A stretch of 64,000 nucleotides of DNA from contig JAWKTM010000031.1 in NCBI GenBank assembly GCA_041399085.1, forward strand, positions 1 to 64,000. The letters run 5' to 3'. A program made the position numbers and the translations under genes. This document shows positions 18,998 through 28,897 of this stretch, one piece after another. Source of the stretch: JAWKTM01 sp041399085. Its GTDB lineage: Bacteria; Planctomycetota; Planctomycetia; Pirellulales; Pirellulaceae. The first letter of the stretch is position 1. Each line of letters starts with the position of its first letter. Below the pieces are notes generated by a model. The model was not told where the DNA came from. It did not search any database and worked only from the letters and a program-made list of their open reading frames with translations.

Positions 18998-20476
18998 TTA
19001 AGCGATGATGTCGCGGATCACCTCGCCGTGTACGTCGGTCAGCCGAATGTCGCGTCCACCATGACGGTAGGTGAGATCCGTGTGGTCGATGCCGAGTTGG
19101 TGGAGCACGGTGGCCCAGAGATCGTAAATATCGCACGGGTTCTCGACGGCTCGATAACCGTACTCGTCGGTCGCTCCGTAAACCGTGCCGCCGCGGATGC
19201 CTCCACCGGCCAGAAACATGCTGAATCCGAATGGATTGTGGTCGCGGCCGTTGGCGCCTTGCGAGAACGGGGTGCGACCGAACTCACCAATCCAGATAAT
19301 GAGCGTGTGATCTAACAGTCCGCGAGCTTTGAGATCCTTGATAAGCGCCGCGATTGGTTGGTCGACTTGTTGGGCCATTAGTTGGTGTCCCCGTTTGAGA
19401 TCGCCATGTTGGTCCCACGGGTTGGCCGCATTGCCGCCGCCAATGTTGTAAGCCAGGCAGCTTAGCTCGACGAACCGTACGCCGCGCTCTACCAAACGGC
19501 GAGCCAAGAGACACTGGCGGGCGTAGGCGGCCTGTTTATCGTCCGCGGCGTCCAGGCCGTAGAGGCGTCGCGTGGCTTCGCTTTCGTCTCGCAAATCCAC
19601 CAGTTCGGGAACGGCCGATTGCATGCGAAAGGCTGTCTCATAATTGCGTATCGCCGCCTCCACATGGGAGCTGTGATTGACGTCGGTCAAGAACTGTTGG
19701 TCCATGCGGTTGATAAAATCGAGCCGTTGTCGTTGCGACCAACTGGCTTCGCGCGGTCGGATGTTACGCACCGGTTCTTGACCGTCGGCGTCGATCAAGG
19801 AGGCTTGATGGACGGCGGGCAGAAACCCACTCGAAAACAGACCCACGCCGCCATGTGGCACGGCCGAACCGCCGCTGCGCAGCACGACAAAGCCGGGCAG
19901 ATTCTGGTTTTCACTGCCGAGTCCGTAGGTGATCCACGCTCCGGCGCTAGGGTAACCCAGAAAGGGAAAGCCACTATGAACAAAGAAGTTGCCCTGGGCA
20001 TGTTCGCTGAACTTGGCCGTCATCGAACGCACGACGGCCAACTCGTCCGCGCAGGAACCAAGATGGGGAAACAGGTCGCTGACTGGCAATCCAGAGTCGC
20101 CATATTGTTGGAACTGCCAGGGGCTGGCCAGCAGATTTCCATTGTTGTTGAACTGTGTCCGCTCGATCGGCATCGGCATCGGCCGGCCGTTCTCTTGGAT
20201 CAACCGTGGTTTTGGATCAAACGAATCGACGTGGGAAACACCGCCGGACATATAACACAGAATGACGTTCTTCGCCCGTGCCGGCAGCGTACGATGCTGG
20301 CTCGTAGGTTCGCCGGATGTGTTGGCTATCGTGGCTGGATCTGCGTAGGCTCGGTCCGCCATCAGCCCAGCTAGCGCTACCATGCCGAAGCCGCTGGAAC
20401 AACGAGCCAGCATCTGTCGGCGATCGATGGGGATATTGTGTGAGGCGGTGTGTGACGGGTATTTGTGTTGTGTCAT
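18998..20476 (-). CDS. DUF1501 protein (exported sulfatase-like family)
   Basis: This 492-residue protein belongs to the DUF1501 family, which has an alkaline-phosphatase/sulfatase-like fold. A Tat-like signal region lies near the start (DRRQMLARCSSGFGMVALAGLM). Family marks include AKNVILCYMSGGVSHVDSFD (near residue 70), SEHAQGNFFVHSG, WDQHGDLKRGHQLMAQQ, LIIWIGEFGRTPF and GRDHNPFGFSMFLAGGGI. The metal-ligand positions of the phosphatase fold appear as Asp/His residues in those motifs. The gene lies 62 bases downstream of the DUF1549/DUF1553 gene. This pair is one of the most common gene neighbourhoods in planctomycetes. The substrate is unknown; a role in breakdown of complex polysaccharides or sulfated glycans is only a suggestion from context. 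Confidence 0.93.
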   Translation of the reverse strand: MTQHKYPSHTASHNIPIDRRQMLARCSSGFGMVALAGLMADRAYADPATIANTSGEPTSQHRTLPARAKNVILCYMSGGVSHVDSFDPKPRLIQENGRPMPMPIERTQFNNNGNLLASPWQFQQYGDSGLPVSDLFPHLGSCADELAVVRSMTAKFSEHAQGNFFVHSGFPFLGYPSAGAWITYGLGSENQNLPGFVVLRSGGSAVPHGGVGLFSSGFLPAVHQASLIDADGQEPVRNIRPREASWSQRQRLDFINRMDQQFLTDVNHSSHVEAAIRNYETAFRMQSAVPELVDLRDESEATRRLYGLDAADDKQAAYARQCLLARRLVERGVRFVELSCLAYNIGGGNAANPWDQHGDLKRGHQLMAQQVDQPIAALIKDLKARGLLDHTLIIWIGEFGRTPFSQGANGRDHNPFGFSMFLAGGGIRGGTVYGATDEYGYRAVENPCDIYDLWATVLHQLGIDHTDLTYRHGGRDIRLTDVHGEVIRDIIA

Positions 20477-20538
20477 CGCACTATGAGTTGGCAGGCGTTG
20501 CTGAAATAGGTGTTATGTGGTTGATGGCGGAATGTGTC

Positions 20539-23500
20539 TCAGCGGACATAGATGAACTCTTTAAAGTTCAACAGGGCGTGGGCCAACTCGCGCCAAGGGG
20601 CCGTGGGGCCGGACTGCCACATGTTCGCGTTTTCCAACGTTCGGAGTTCGCGTTCTCGCTGGTCGACTTCCGTCTTAAGCCGGTCATATTGTTGGCGATC
20701 GGCCGCGTTCATGGCGGCCAACAATTGTCGCTGGCTAATCGCTCCGGTTTCCGCGCCGGCGGAATCGGCGATCTGATCGGCCGTGAGGGCTTGATCGTAG
20801 AGCTGCGCTCGAACAATTCGGCCCGCGAGAAACCGGTTGCCGCCGGGCGGAGAGTGGCGAAGGCCGAACAGCACATGGCTCGAATCCGCGGCGAAAGTTA
20901 TCGGTCCCGTTGATTGATAGCTTTTTCCATATGGCTTTCCGTTCTGGTAGGCCGTAATGCGGCCATCGCTGGCGTACACGATCGCCACATGGATGTCCGC
21001 GTCGCCTGTCGACTCGACCGGTGTTCCCCCGAGGGATAGCGTGCGATTGAAAAAGTCGCTGCCGGCGAGCCACTGTCGCGGGTCTTTTTCGCCGAAGACG
21101 ATCGCGTCGAACGTTTGGCCGCCGATTGTTTCGACGCTCATCACGCCGCCGCCTCGCTGATTCAGATCATCGAGCCGCACCCAAGCTTCGAGTGTTTTGG
21201 TCTTGAGCGGCTGTTTGAGCGGCGCGGTCTCGACAAACGATTGGCCATCGAGCACGATCGCGCCGGCTTCGAGTCGCGCGTTGCCTTTGGCGACGCCGTG
21301 CAAATTGCCGATGGAATCTCGTAGATCGTCGTCGAATTCCCAACGAGCAATTGGCAACAACGGTTTGCCCGTTTCGTCCACCGGCCCCGCCGGGCGGGTT
21401 TGCGAGCCGCGTTGTTCTCGGATTCGAGCGTGGACGGGCTCCGTGATTCGACGCAACGCCTCGCGCCGCTCGGCAATCTCCGTCGTCAAGCGTTCTCGCT
21501 GGCGAGCGACTTCGGTCAAACGCTCTTCGCGCTCGGAGAGGAATGCGCGGCAAGCGGCGATCTCATCGGAAGTCGGCGAGCGTCCGAACGCCGCCAGCCA
21601 CATGCGCTCGATGCAGCGAGCGGAACGTCTCGTCGGATCCTGCCGAACTCGCTCGACACCGCATCGGCCCATTGTTTGGCCGTTTCCAAAACGAACGGAT
21701 CGTTCAGCAACGTCAGCGACTGCGCGGGAACGTTCGTCGTGTCGCGTACACCGCGCGTCGAACTCGGCTCGGGAGCGTCGAAGGCACTCAACAGCGGATC
21801 GAGATTGTTGCGTCGCACGTTCACATAGATGCTGCGCCGGCGGCTGTTGCCGGGCACGCCGGGGCCGAACAGCGTTTCGTCCAACTGCCCCGACACGGCC
21901 AGCAGCGAATCGCGGATCGCTTCGGCTTCGAGCCGCCGGACGGGAAAGCGTGCCAACCAACGATTCGTGGGATCGCCGGCCAGCGATTCTGGAGTCGCAT
22001 CGCTGGTGGCCTGGAACGATTCCGAAAGCACGAGAAACCGCAGCATCCGTTTCAACGACCAGCCGTCCTCGACGAACTTGGCCGCGAGGAAATCCAACAA
22101 CTCGGGATGCGTCGGCTGTTGGCCCAGCCGGCCGAAATTGTCGGTGGTCGTCGCGATTCCGCGTCCCCACAGATGATGCCACAAGCGGTTGACGATCACG
22201 CGCGACGCGAGCGGGTTGTCGGGCGCGACGATCGCTTCGGCCAATTCCAGCCGACCGCTGGCGTCGGTGTTGAACGGCTGATCGCCCAACGCCTCCAAGA
22301 AACCTCGCGGCACGGGGGCGGCCGGTTGTTTGTGATTGCCGCGAACAAACAACGGTTGGTCGATCGCCGACGATTCCAAGACGCCGGGAGATCGGGTAGG
22401 AAACTGGATCTCGCTTTCGAGCCGGCGGTACTCGGCCACCAGCGGTTGAGCTGCCGGAACGGATTCCAACGAGTTTGGCAGCAGCCGTTCGCGTACCAAG
22501 TACCCGAGCAGCTCGGCTTGAGCGTCGTTGATTCGACCGAACCGCCAATCCGCGACGGCTTGGCGAATCGTATCGGCATACAGCTTTGCTAGATCCGCCG
22601 ACGAATCGGGAGCGATCGAATCAAGCGATGTCGAAGCGGGCTGTTGCAGTTCGGTCGACGAACTCAGAACGGCAAAGATTGGCAAGCCGAGATCGACTGG
22701 CGCTTCGCCGGACGACGCGACCACTTCGGCGATTCCGAACCACGAACGATCGTTCTCGCCGCGAGCTTCCACGGGCAAATCGCCGGCGGTCGCGATTTCG
22801 ATATGAGCCCAGTCGCCCTTCCAATAGCGCATGTCCCAATGTTGCCACCGAAACGTCTCTTGTTGCGGAACAAACGATTGGTAGATCAAGCCGATCGCTC
22901 GCGGATAGTTCTGCATGACATAACGCACGCGAGCGCCGCCGCTGCCGGCCACTCGTACCGATAGCCGATCGGCATCGACGCGAAAACGGGGGCTGTTCAA
23001 CACGCCGTTGTGTTTGCTGGTCAGCAGATGCGTGAAGACGCCGGCCGGATAGACGTTCGAGATGATCGACTCGCCTTCGGGCAAGACATGAAAATCGCCG
23101 GGCCGCGAAGGCCGGTTGGCCGAACCGTTGCCATGAGCGAACCAATCGGCGTAGTCTTCGCCGGTTAAGTCCCACTCGATCGCGACGGCCGATTTCTCGC
23201 GCGTATCGTTGGCACGCGCTTGTTTCGATTGCCAGGCGGTCGAGAGTTCGTTCCAACGCCGCCGCAGCGTTTCGTCGTCCGCGCCGCGCAGCACGGCCCA
23301 CGCGTGCAGCGGATGACCGTCGTCCTTGGCCGCGGCCTCTAAGCGAGCTTTCCAGGCTTCGCTATCCGACTGGGAAGTCAATTGCCGCGCGAAGTCTGTC
23401 GCCGATTGGGTCCATGCGTTGGCCAGCGCTTCGCGAATTCGCGGCTTCAGCTCGGCCAGTCGCGACTGGTTGCGACTGGCCACGTCCGGCTTGTCCACCG

Positions 23501-24788
23501 TGATCAAAGCCGGCCGGCAACTGGCGAGCACGCCGAACAGCTTATAAAAATCTCGCTGGCTGATCGGATCGAACTTGTGATCGTGGCACCGCGAACAAGA
23601 AACAGTCACGCCCAAAAAGGCTTTCGAGATGACGTCGATCTGGTTGTCGGTGAACGTCACCAATTCGTCCAGCGCGTCCGTCGGCGCATAACCGTGATAC
23701 ACCATCCGCAAATGGCCCAGGCCCAACGACGATTCGCGAATTCCCAGTTCGTCGTTCCACCGCGGGCTGGCCAGCAAGTCGCCCGCCAGATGCTCGCGGA
23801 CCAATTGGCTGTAGGGCACGTCGTCGTTCCAGGCCCGAATCAGGTAGTCGCGATAACGCCAGGCGTAAGGAATTGCCGGGTCCCCTTCGCTGCCGTGCGA
23901 CTCCGCATAACGCAGCCAGTCCATCCAGTGCCGCGCCCAGCGTTCACCGAAGCGAGGCGATTCCAGCAATTGATCGACGACCCGAGCGTAGGCGTCATCC
24001 GACGTGTCGACTTTGAACGCCGCGACTTGTTCGGGCGACGGTGGAAGTCCGATCAGGGCGAAGGTGACGCGGCGCAAAAGAGTCTCGCGGTCGGCCGAAT
24101 TCGGCGGCGGAAGTTTTGCTTCGCGCCAACCGGCCGCCAGGAAGCGATCGACTGGATGATCGGACCGAGCGGCTGCGGAGGTTTGCCAGGCGGGCGAGTC
24201 GGAATCGTGCGCGCCTTGCGGCACTGGCGTCTTGACAATCGGTTGAAAACTCCACCATTTCATTCGCCGCTCGCGAACCGCTTCCCAACTCGTGGCGGCG
24301 GACAACTCGGCCGCGGAAGGCGGTTGGTCTCGCGGGTCGACGGCGCCGTCGTTGATCCAGCGAGCGAAGTCGGCGACGATCCGCGCGTCCAGCTTCGGTC
24401 CGCCTTGCGGCATTCGCGGCGCGCCGTCGGCATGCTGAATGGCTCGCAGCAGCAGGCTGCCCTCCGCATCGCCCGGCTTGATTGCCGGCCCTTGTTCGCC
24501 CCCCTTTCGCAATCCGTCGCGAAAATCGACGGCCAATCCCCCTTCGTTCGCATCGTTGCTGTTGTGGCATTCATAGCAGTGTTCCACCAACACCGGCCGA
24601 ATCCGCTGTTCGAAAAACTCGGCCCGCGCGGCGGCCGAAGTCGGCTCGTCGGCGACCAGCGAATGTGTCGAACCGAGCGTCATGCACAGTGCGGTGACAA
24701 GGGCGAGTCTCGTTGAGATTGTGGAAGCCATCGAAGCCGAGCGTTCGCGTCGGTCATGCGAACGAGAGAGATTTTGCAATGGAGCCAT
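20539..24788 (-). CDS. PSCyt1-DUF1549-DUF1553 protein with inserted LamG domain, one frame change
   Basis: This is an exported multidomain protein of about 1,410 residues. After a signal peptide (TRLALVTALCMTLGSTHSLV), a planctomycete cytochrome-c-type domain carries the heme motif CYECH. DUF1549 follows (GERWARHWMDWLRYAESHGS), with a C2 heme-like CSRCHDHKFDPISQ motif, then DUF1553 (LPEGE to WHHLWGRGIATT and LRFLVLSESFQ). A LamG/concanavalin-like domain (WEFDDDLRDSIGNLHGVAKG, LEAWVRL) sits just before the usual C-terminal end (WRELAHALLNFKEFIYVR). The frame changes once near 21650: the frame from the start reaches a stop at 21516, and the correct frame resumes at VRQDPTRR. ATG 24788 is given; ATG 24731 is an alternative closer to the signal peptide. 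Confidence 0.88.
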
Positions 24789-24866
24789 GGGTTTTCCCGT
24801 AAGGGCAATTTGGTCGATCAAAGAGTTTCGATGATAGTCCAACCCGGCTCGGGGAACCAAAGCTGT

Positions 24867-24985
24867 TTAAGGCGTCCGGCAGATGAAAATTTACGGAAAT
24901 ATGAGCACGACGCGCGAGCGAGTGTGTCGGCGAGTTCACTTGCTTGCGCCGCGTGCTGGAATTTTTTCATCTGCCGGTCGCCTAA
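24867..24985. repeat. 119-bp nested palindromic intergenic element
   Basis: The outer arms CCGGCAGATGAAAA (24875-24888) and TTTTTTCATCTGCCGG are imperfect inverted repeats that continue outward with GGCG and CGCC on the two sides. Inside them lies a second dyad, GCACGACGCGCGAGCGAGTG against CACTTGCTTGCGCCGCGTGC. The whole can fold into one long hairpin. It resembles a REP- or MITE-like unit. The inner arm sequence is similar to repeats that I recall as common in planctomycete genomes. It occupies the gap between the divergent DUF1553 and peroxidase-RHS genes. Confidence 0.75.
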
Positions 24986-25156
24986 GCTGTCTCACACATC
25001 GCCGGCCGCATCACCGCCCAAGTGGCGTCTTGTCGTTTTTGAATCGACCAGACGCCCAAGTTATACTGCCCCCGCTTTTAGTCTCTTTACTGGGGTGGAG
25101 CGGGAGATCCAGAATACTTGGATGTTTTCGTTCGCCGCGGCAGCGATTGGTGGTTG

Positions 25157-28100
25157 ATGATGTCGAGTGGTTGGTTTCGGGGCGTGCGAGGTCGAGCGAA
25201 ACAGCGAGCGAAAAACGGAGGGCGAACGCAGCGGCGGCGGGTGTTGTTCGAACCGCTCGAATCGCGCGTCTTGATGGCGGCGGACTGGCGAAACCCGGTG
25301 GTCTCGTTGGACGTGAACGCCGATGGGTTGGTGTCGCCGATTGATGCGTTGCTGCCAATTAACTATCTGAATCTTACGGGCAGCGGACCGCTGGATCGGC
25401 CGCCGACAGCGACGGATTCGTTTATCGACGTGAACGGCGACGGCGTGGCCTCGCCGATCGATCCGCTGCTGGTGATCAACGCATTGAACGCCGGGTTCCA
25501 GTTGCCGCTCGAACTGAGTGAGGGGAACCAGTTCGCTCGCGAAAAGTCGATCGAGATCGGCTTGGGCCAAGTCGCCGGAACGCGGCGATATCGGTTCCAA
25601 GTGACGGCCGAGTTCGATTCGACGGACACGCAGCCGGCGCTGGAAGACCTGTTGGCCGTGTACCTGGTCGACGGCAACGACCGCAGCCAAACGCTGCTTT
25701 CGGTCGGCGAGGCGGGCGAGCCGATCTTTACCTACGACGGGTCGCGATCGGAGTTCCGGCCGGGCCAAGTCAGCTTCGATGGCTCGATCGTCGAGATTGA
25801 TTTGACGTCGCTGGCGAATCGGCAAAGCGGCCAACTGATCTTTCAACTGCTAAACAACGACTCCGATGACGGCACACGTCTGACGATCCAACCGCTTTCG
25901 AACGAAGTCGACATCGACGGCTCGCCCGGGCCGATCTTTCCGCTGACCAGCGAACGCGTGTCAGTCGCCAGCATGCCGACGATGTTCGCGGGCACACCGA
26001 CCATGGACATTGAAGTCGAAGTGAGTCGGGCAAGTTTCGATCCGGCGACGGGACGATTCGCTGCCGACCTGACGTTGCACAACCGCGGGCCGAGCGTCGG
26101 TCGCAACGTGTGGGTCGCGTTTCCAGATTTGCCCGCGGGAGTGACGTTGTCCAATGCCCAAGGGCAGCTTGCCGATCAGTCGCCGTACCTCAGCCTGCGC
26201 AGCGCGATTTCCACTGGTGGTTTGGGTGTTAATGAGAGCTCGAAATCGCTCCGATTTCAGATCGACAACCCGCAGTCAATTCCGTTCCGGTTGACGCCGC
26301 GCGTCTATGTGGGCGACGCCAATCGGCCGCCGCAACTCGATCCGATCGGACCGCTTTCCGTCGCGCCGGGCGGAGTGCTCGAAGTGGCTTTGAACGCGAA
26401 CGACGCGGATGGCGATTCGGTTACGTATTCGCTGCGAGCCGCGGCCGGTCTGCCGAACATGCGACTCACGGCCGATCATCGGCTGGCGATAACGCCGGCG
26501 CCGGATCAACTCGGAAGCTACACGTTCGAGGTGGTCGCGTCGGACGGCGCGGCCGAGGTTTCGCGGACCGTTTCGCTTGAAGTAATCGCCGACCCGATCG
26601 CTACCACGCGGATATCGGGCACGGTGCTGGATACCGACGGAACGCCGCTGGCCAACGTGCCGCTCGAAGTCGGCCGGTTTCAAACGATGACCGCGGCCGA
26701 CGGATCGTTCACGCTGGAGCTGCCTTCGTTCACCGTTCCGACCGAACCGTTCGACATCGCGGTGCTGATTGGCGATCCTCAGTTCGATCCGTTCGCCGAG
26801 GGCGGCAAGACGATTCCGCTGGACCGTGCCGGTTACGACATCACGACCGGCGTCTCGGTTTCGAATCCGCGTCAGTTTCCCAATCTGGTGACAGCCTTCA
26901 TCGACGCGAGTGCCGTGTACGGATCGAACGACGCTCGGGCGACGGCTCTACGCACGAATGACGGCACTGGCAAGCTCAAGACTTCGCCCGGCGATCTCCT
27001 GCCGCTGAACGATCTCGCGTCGTTTCCCGACGGCACGTTGGAAAACGAAAACAACTCGCCGCGCGACCCGGCCACACTGTTTGCCGCGGGCGATGTGCGA
27101 GCGAACGACAATCCGGCGCTGGCCAGTCTGCACACGTTGCTGGTGCGCGAGCACAATCGTCGCGCGGACGAGCTCGCGCTGGCCGATTCGAATCTGACGG
27201 GCGAACAGCTTTACCAGCTTTCGCGGCGCTGGGTCAGCGCCATCCTGCAACAAATTACGTACAACGAATTCTTGCCGCTGCTGTTGGGCGAGTCGGCTTT
27301 GCCAGCCTACAGCGGCTATGACGAGACAGTCGATCCGGCGATCAGCGCCCTGTTTTCCGGAGCCGCATTCCGCTTCGGACACAGTTTGGCGTCCAGCGAA
27401 ATGGTGCTGCTGGACGAGAACAACGATCCGTTGGCCGAGAGCCCGTTGTCTCTGCGCGATGCGTTCTTCAATCCCGAGCCGCTGAAGGATCACGGCATCG
27501 AGCCTCTGCTGCGCGGGTTGACGACGCAGGTTGTGGAAGAGCTGGATGCCCAAGTGATCGACGATTTGCGGAACTTTCTGTTCGGGCCCCCAGGCGCCGG
27601 CGGGCTGGACCTGACCTCGCTAAACATTCAACGCGGCCGCGATTTGGGCCTGCCAAGCTACAACGATACGCGGCGAGAATTGGGGCTGGACGCCGCCCAA
27701 GACTTTTCCGATCTCACGAACGACGCGTCAGTGCAAGCTCGGTTGGCCTCCGTCTACAGCGATGTGGAGCAAGTCGATTTGTGGGTCGGCGGACTGGCCG
27801 AGGATCACGCGACCGGCGCTGTCGTCGGGGAAACCTTTGCCTCGATCATCGCCGATCAATTCACACGCCTACGCGACGGCGATCGATTTTGGTTCGAGAA
27901 CCAGCAATTCAACGCCGCGGATTTGGCGGCGATTCGCGCGACCACCATGAGCGCTCTGATTCAACGCAACACCTCGATCACCACCTTGCCGGCCAGTGTC
28001 TTTACAACTCAAACCGCACCAGCGGGATTTGGCACGGGCGGCGCCGCGAATGCATCCGCTCCCACGGAGAATCGCACGATCGACGGTCACGGAAACAACG

Positions 28101-28846
28101 TCGCCATGCCTGGCGTCGGTCAAGTCGGAACGAATCTTCGAACCGATTTCACTCCGGCCTATGCCGACGGAATCAGTCAGCCCGCGGGGCCCAATCGTCC
28201 GAACGCGCGCGAAATCAGCAACGCCGTGTTTGCTCAAACGAGCCCCACGACCAATGCCGATGGTATTACGCACCTGTTCATGATTTGGGGCCAGTTTCTC
28301 ACGCACGATACCAACCTGACGCCGGGCGGCACTGACAACACACTGCGCATCCACGGCGAAGCGGCTCCTACGTCCGACGCCTATCCGTTCGTCGCGGAAA
28401 AACTTCCACTGATGCTTGAACACGAAGTTTACGTTGGCTTCAACAATGTGCTCGATCGCCCCGTCTACTTGCCCAAACTGGATGTGGCCGGCGGGACGGA
28501 TATCAATCCATCACAAGAGACGATGGTCGACCAACAGATTGCACCGGGCGAGATGGTGTCGATTCAAGTAGCCGCTGGAACGCTCGAAGACCGCGACGGG
28601 ACTATGTTCGACGGTACGCTGAGCATCACGGAAGTGCCGCCGGAGCTAACACCCGCCGCGCTTGCCGACGGAAATCTGATTCCCCGATCTCGTCGTCACG
28701 ATTCAGCCGGCCAATATGGTCTTCCCAGCCGACACCGGTTACATTTCCCAACCGTTCTGGTTGGGCGCCGGAGTGAACCGATGGATCTTTGGTCGATTAA
28801 TCCCGAGACCGGTGAATTCAGAAGATGTGGGAGATATGCGAGTTAG
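25157..28846 (+). CDS. Secreted dockerin / animal-type heme peroxidase, N-terminal part of a giant RHS fusion
   Basis: Domains in order from ATG 25157: a planctomycete extracellular signal (RRVLFEPLESRVLMAAD, about residues 28-45); two dockerin-like calcium repeats (DVNADGLVSPIDALLPINYL and DVNGDGVASPIDPLLVINAL); a conserved linker; a cadherin-like domain (NRPPQLDPIGPLSVAPGG); a carboxypeptidase-regulatory domain (ISGTVLDTDGTPLANVPLEV); then an animal heme peroxidase. The peroxidase halves are in reverse order: FIDASAVYGS (581), REHNRRADE, proximal-histidine FRFGHS (738) and NIQRGRD (823) come first. The N-terminal half, RTIDGHGNN with distal-histidine WGQFLTHD (1044), comes second. The last 50 or so codons of this frame are mistranslated: from about 28690 the conserved linker to the RHS part switches frame several times. 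Confidence 0.85.
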   Translation: MMSSGWFRGVRGRAKQRAKNGGRTQRRRVLFEPLESRVLMAADWRNPVVSLDVNADGLVSPIDALLPINYLNLTGSGPLDRPPTATDSFIDVNGDGVASPIDPLLVINALNAGFQLPLELSEGNQFAREKSIEIGLGQVAGTRRYRFQVTAEFDSTDTQPALEDLLAVYLVDGNDRSQTLLSVGEAGEPIFTYDGSRSEFRPGQVSFDGSIVEIDLTSLANRQSGQLIFQLLNNDSDDGTRLTIQPLSNEVDIDGSPGPIFPLTSERVSVASMPTMFAGTPTMDIEVEVSRASFDPATGRFAADLTLHNRGPSVGRNVWVAFPDLPAGVTLSNAQGQLADQSPYLSLRSAISTGGLGVNESSKSLRFQIDNPQSIPFRLTPRVYVGDANRPPQLDPIGPLSVAPGGVLEVALNANDADGDSVTYSLRAAAGLPNMRLTADHRLAITPAPDQLGSYTFEVVASDGAAEVSRTVSLEVIADPIATTRISGTVLDTDGTPLANVPLEVGRFQTMTAADGSFTLELPSFTVPTEPFDIAVLIGDPQFDPFAEGGKTIPLDRAGYDITTGVSVSNPRQFPNLVTAFIDASAVYGSNDARATALRTNDGTGKLKTSPGDLLPLNDLASFPDGTLENENNSPRDPATLFAAGDVRANDNPALASLHTLLVREHNRRADELALADSNLTGEQLYQLSRRWVSAILQQITYNEFLPLLLGESALPAYSGYDETVDPAISALFSGAAFRFGHSLASSEMVLLDENNDPLAESPLSLRDAFFNPEPLKDHGIEPLLRGLTTQVVEELDAQVIDDLRNFLFGPPGAGGLDLTSLNIQRGRDLGLPSYNDTRRELGLDAAQDFSDLTNDASVQARLASVYSDVEQVDLWVGGLAEDHATGAVVGETFASIIADQFTRLRDGDRFWFENQQFNAADLAAIRATTMSALIQRNTSITTLPASVFTTQTAPAGFGTGGAANASAPTENRTIDGHGNNVAMPGVGQVGTNLRTDFTPAYADGISQPAGPNRPNAREISNAVFAQTSPTTNADGITHLFMIWGQFLTHDTNLTPGGTDNTLRIHGEAAPTSDAYPFVAEKLPLMLEHEVYVGFNNVLDRPVYLPKLDVAGGTDINPSQETMVDQQIAPGEMVSIQVAAGTLEDRDGTMFDGTLSITEVPPELTPAALADGNLIPRSRRHDSAGQYGLPSRHRLHFPTVLVGRRSEPMDLWSINPETGEFRRCGRYAS

Positions 28847-28897
28847 CAGCGACGGCCTGCGTATCGAAACGATCTCTGGTGGCATCAATAATACTAG

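Noticed and set aside
20539..22548. A separate 669-residue protein
   Set aside because: Its first part is a shadow of the DUF1549/1553 gene; only the C-terminal part is real and belongs to that gene after a frame change.
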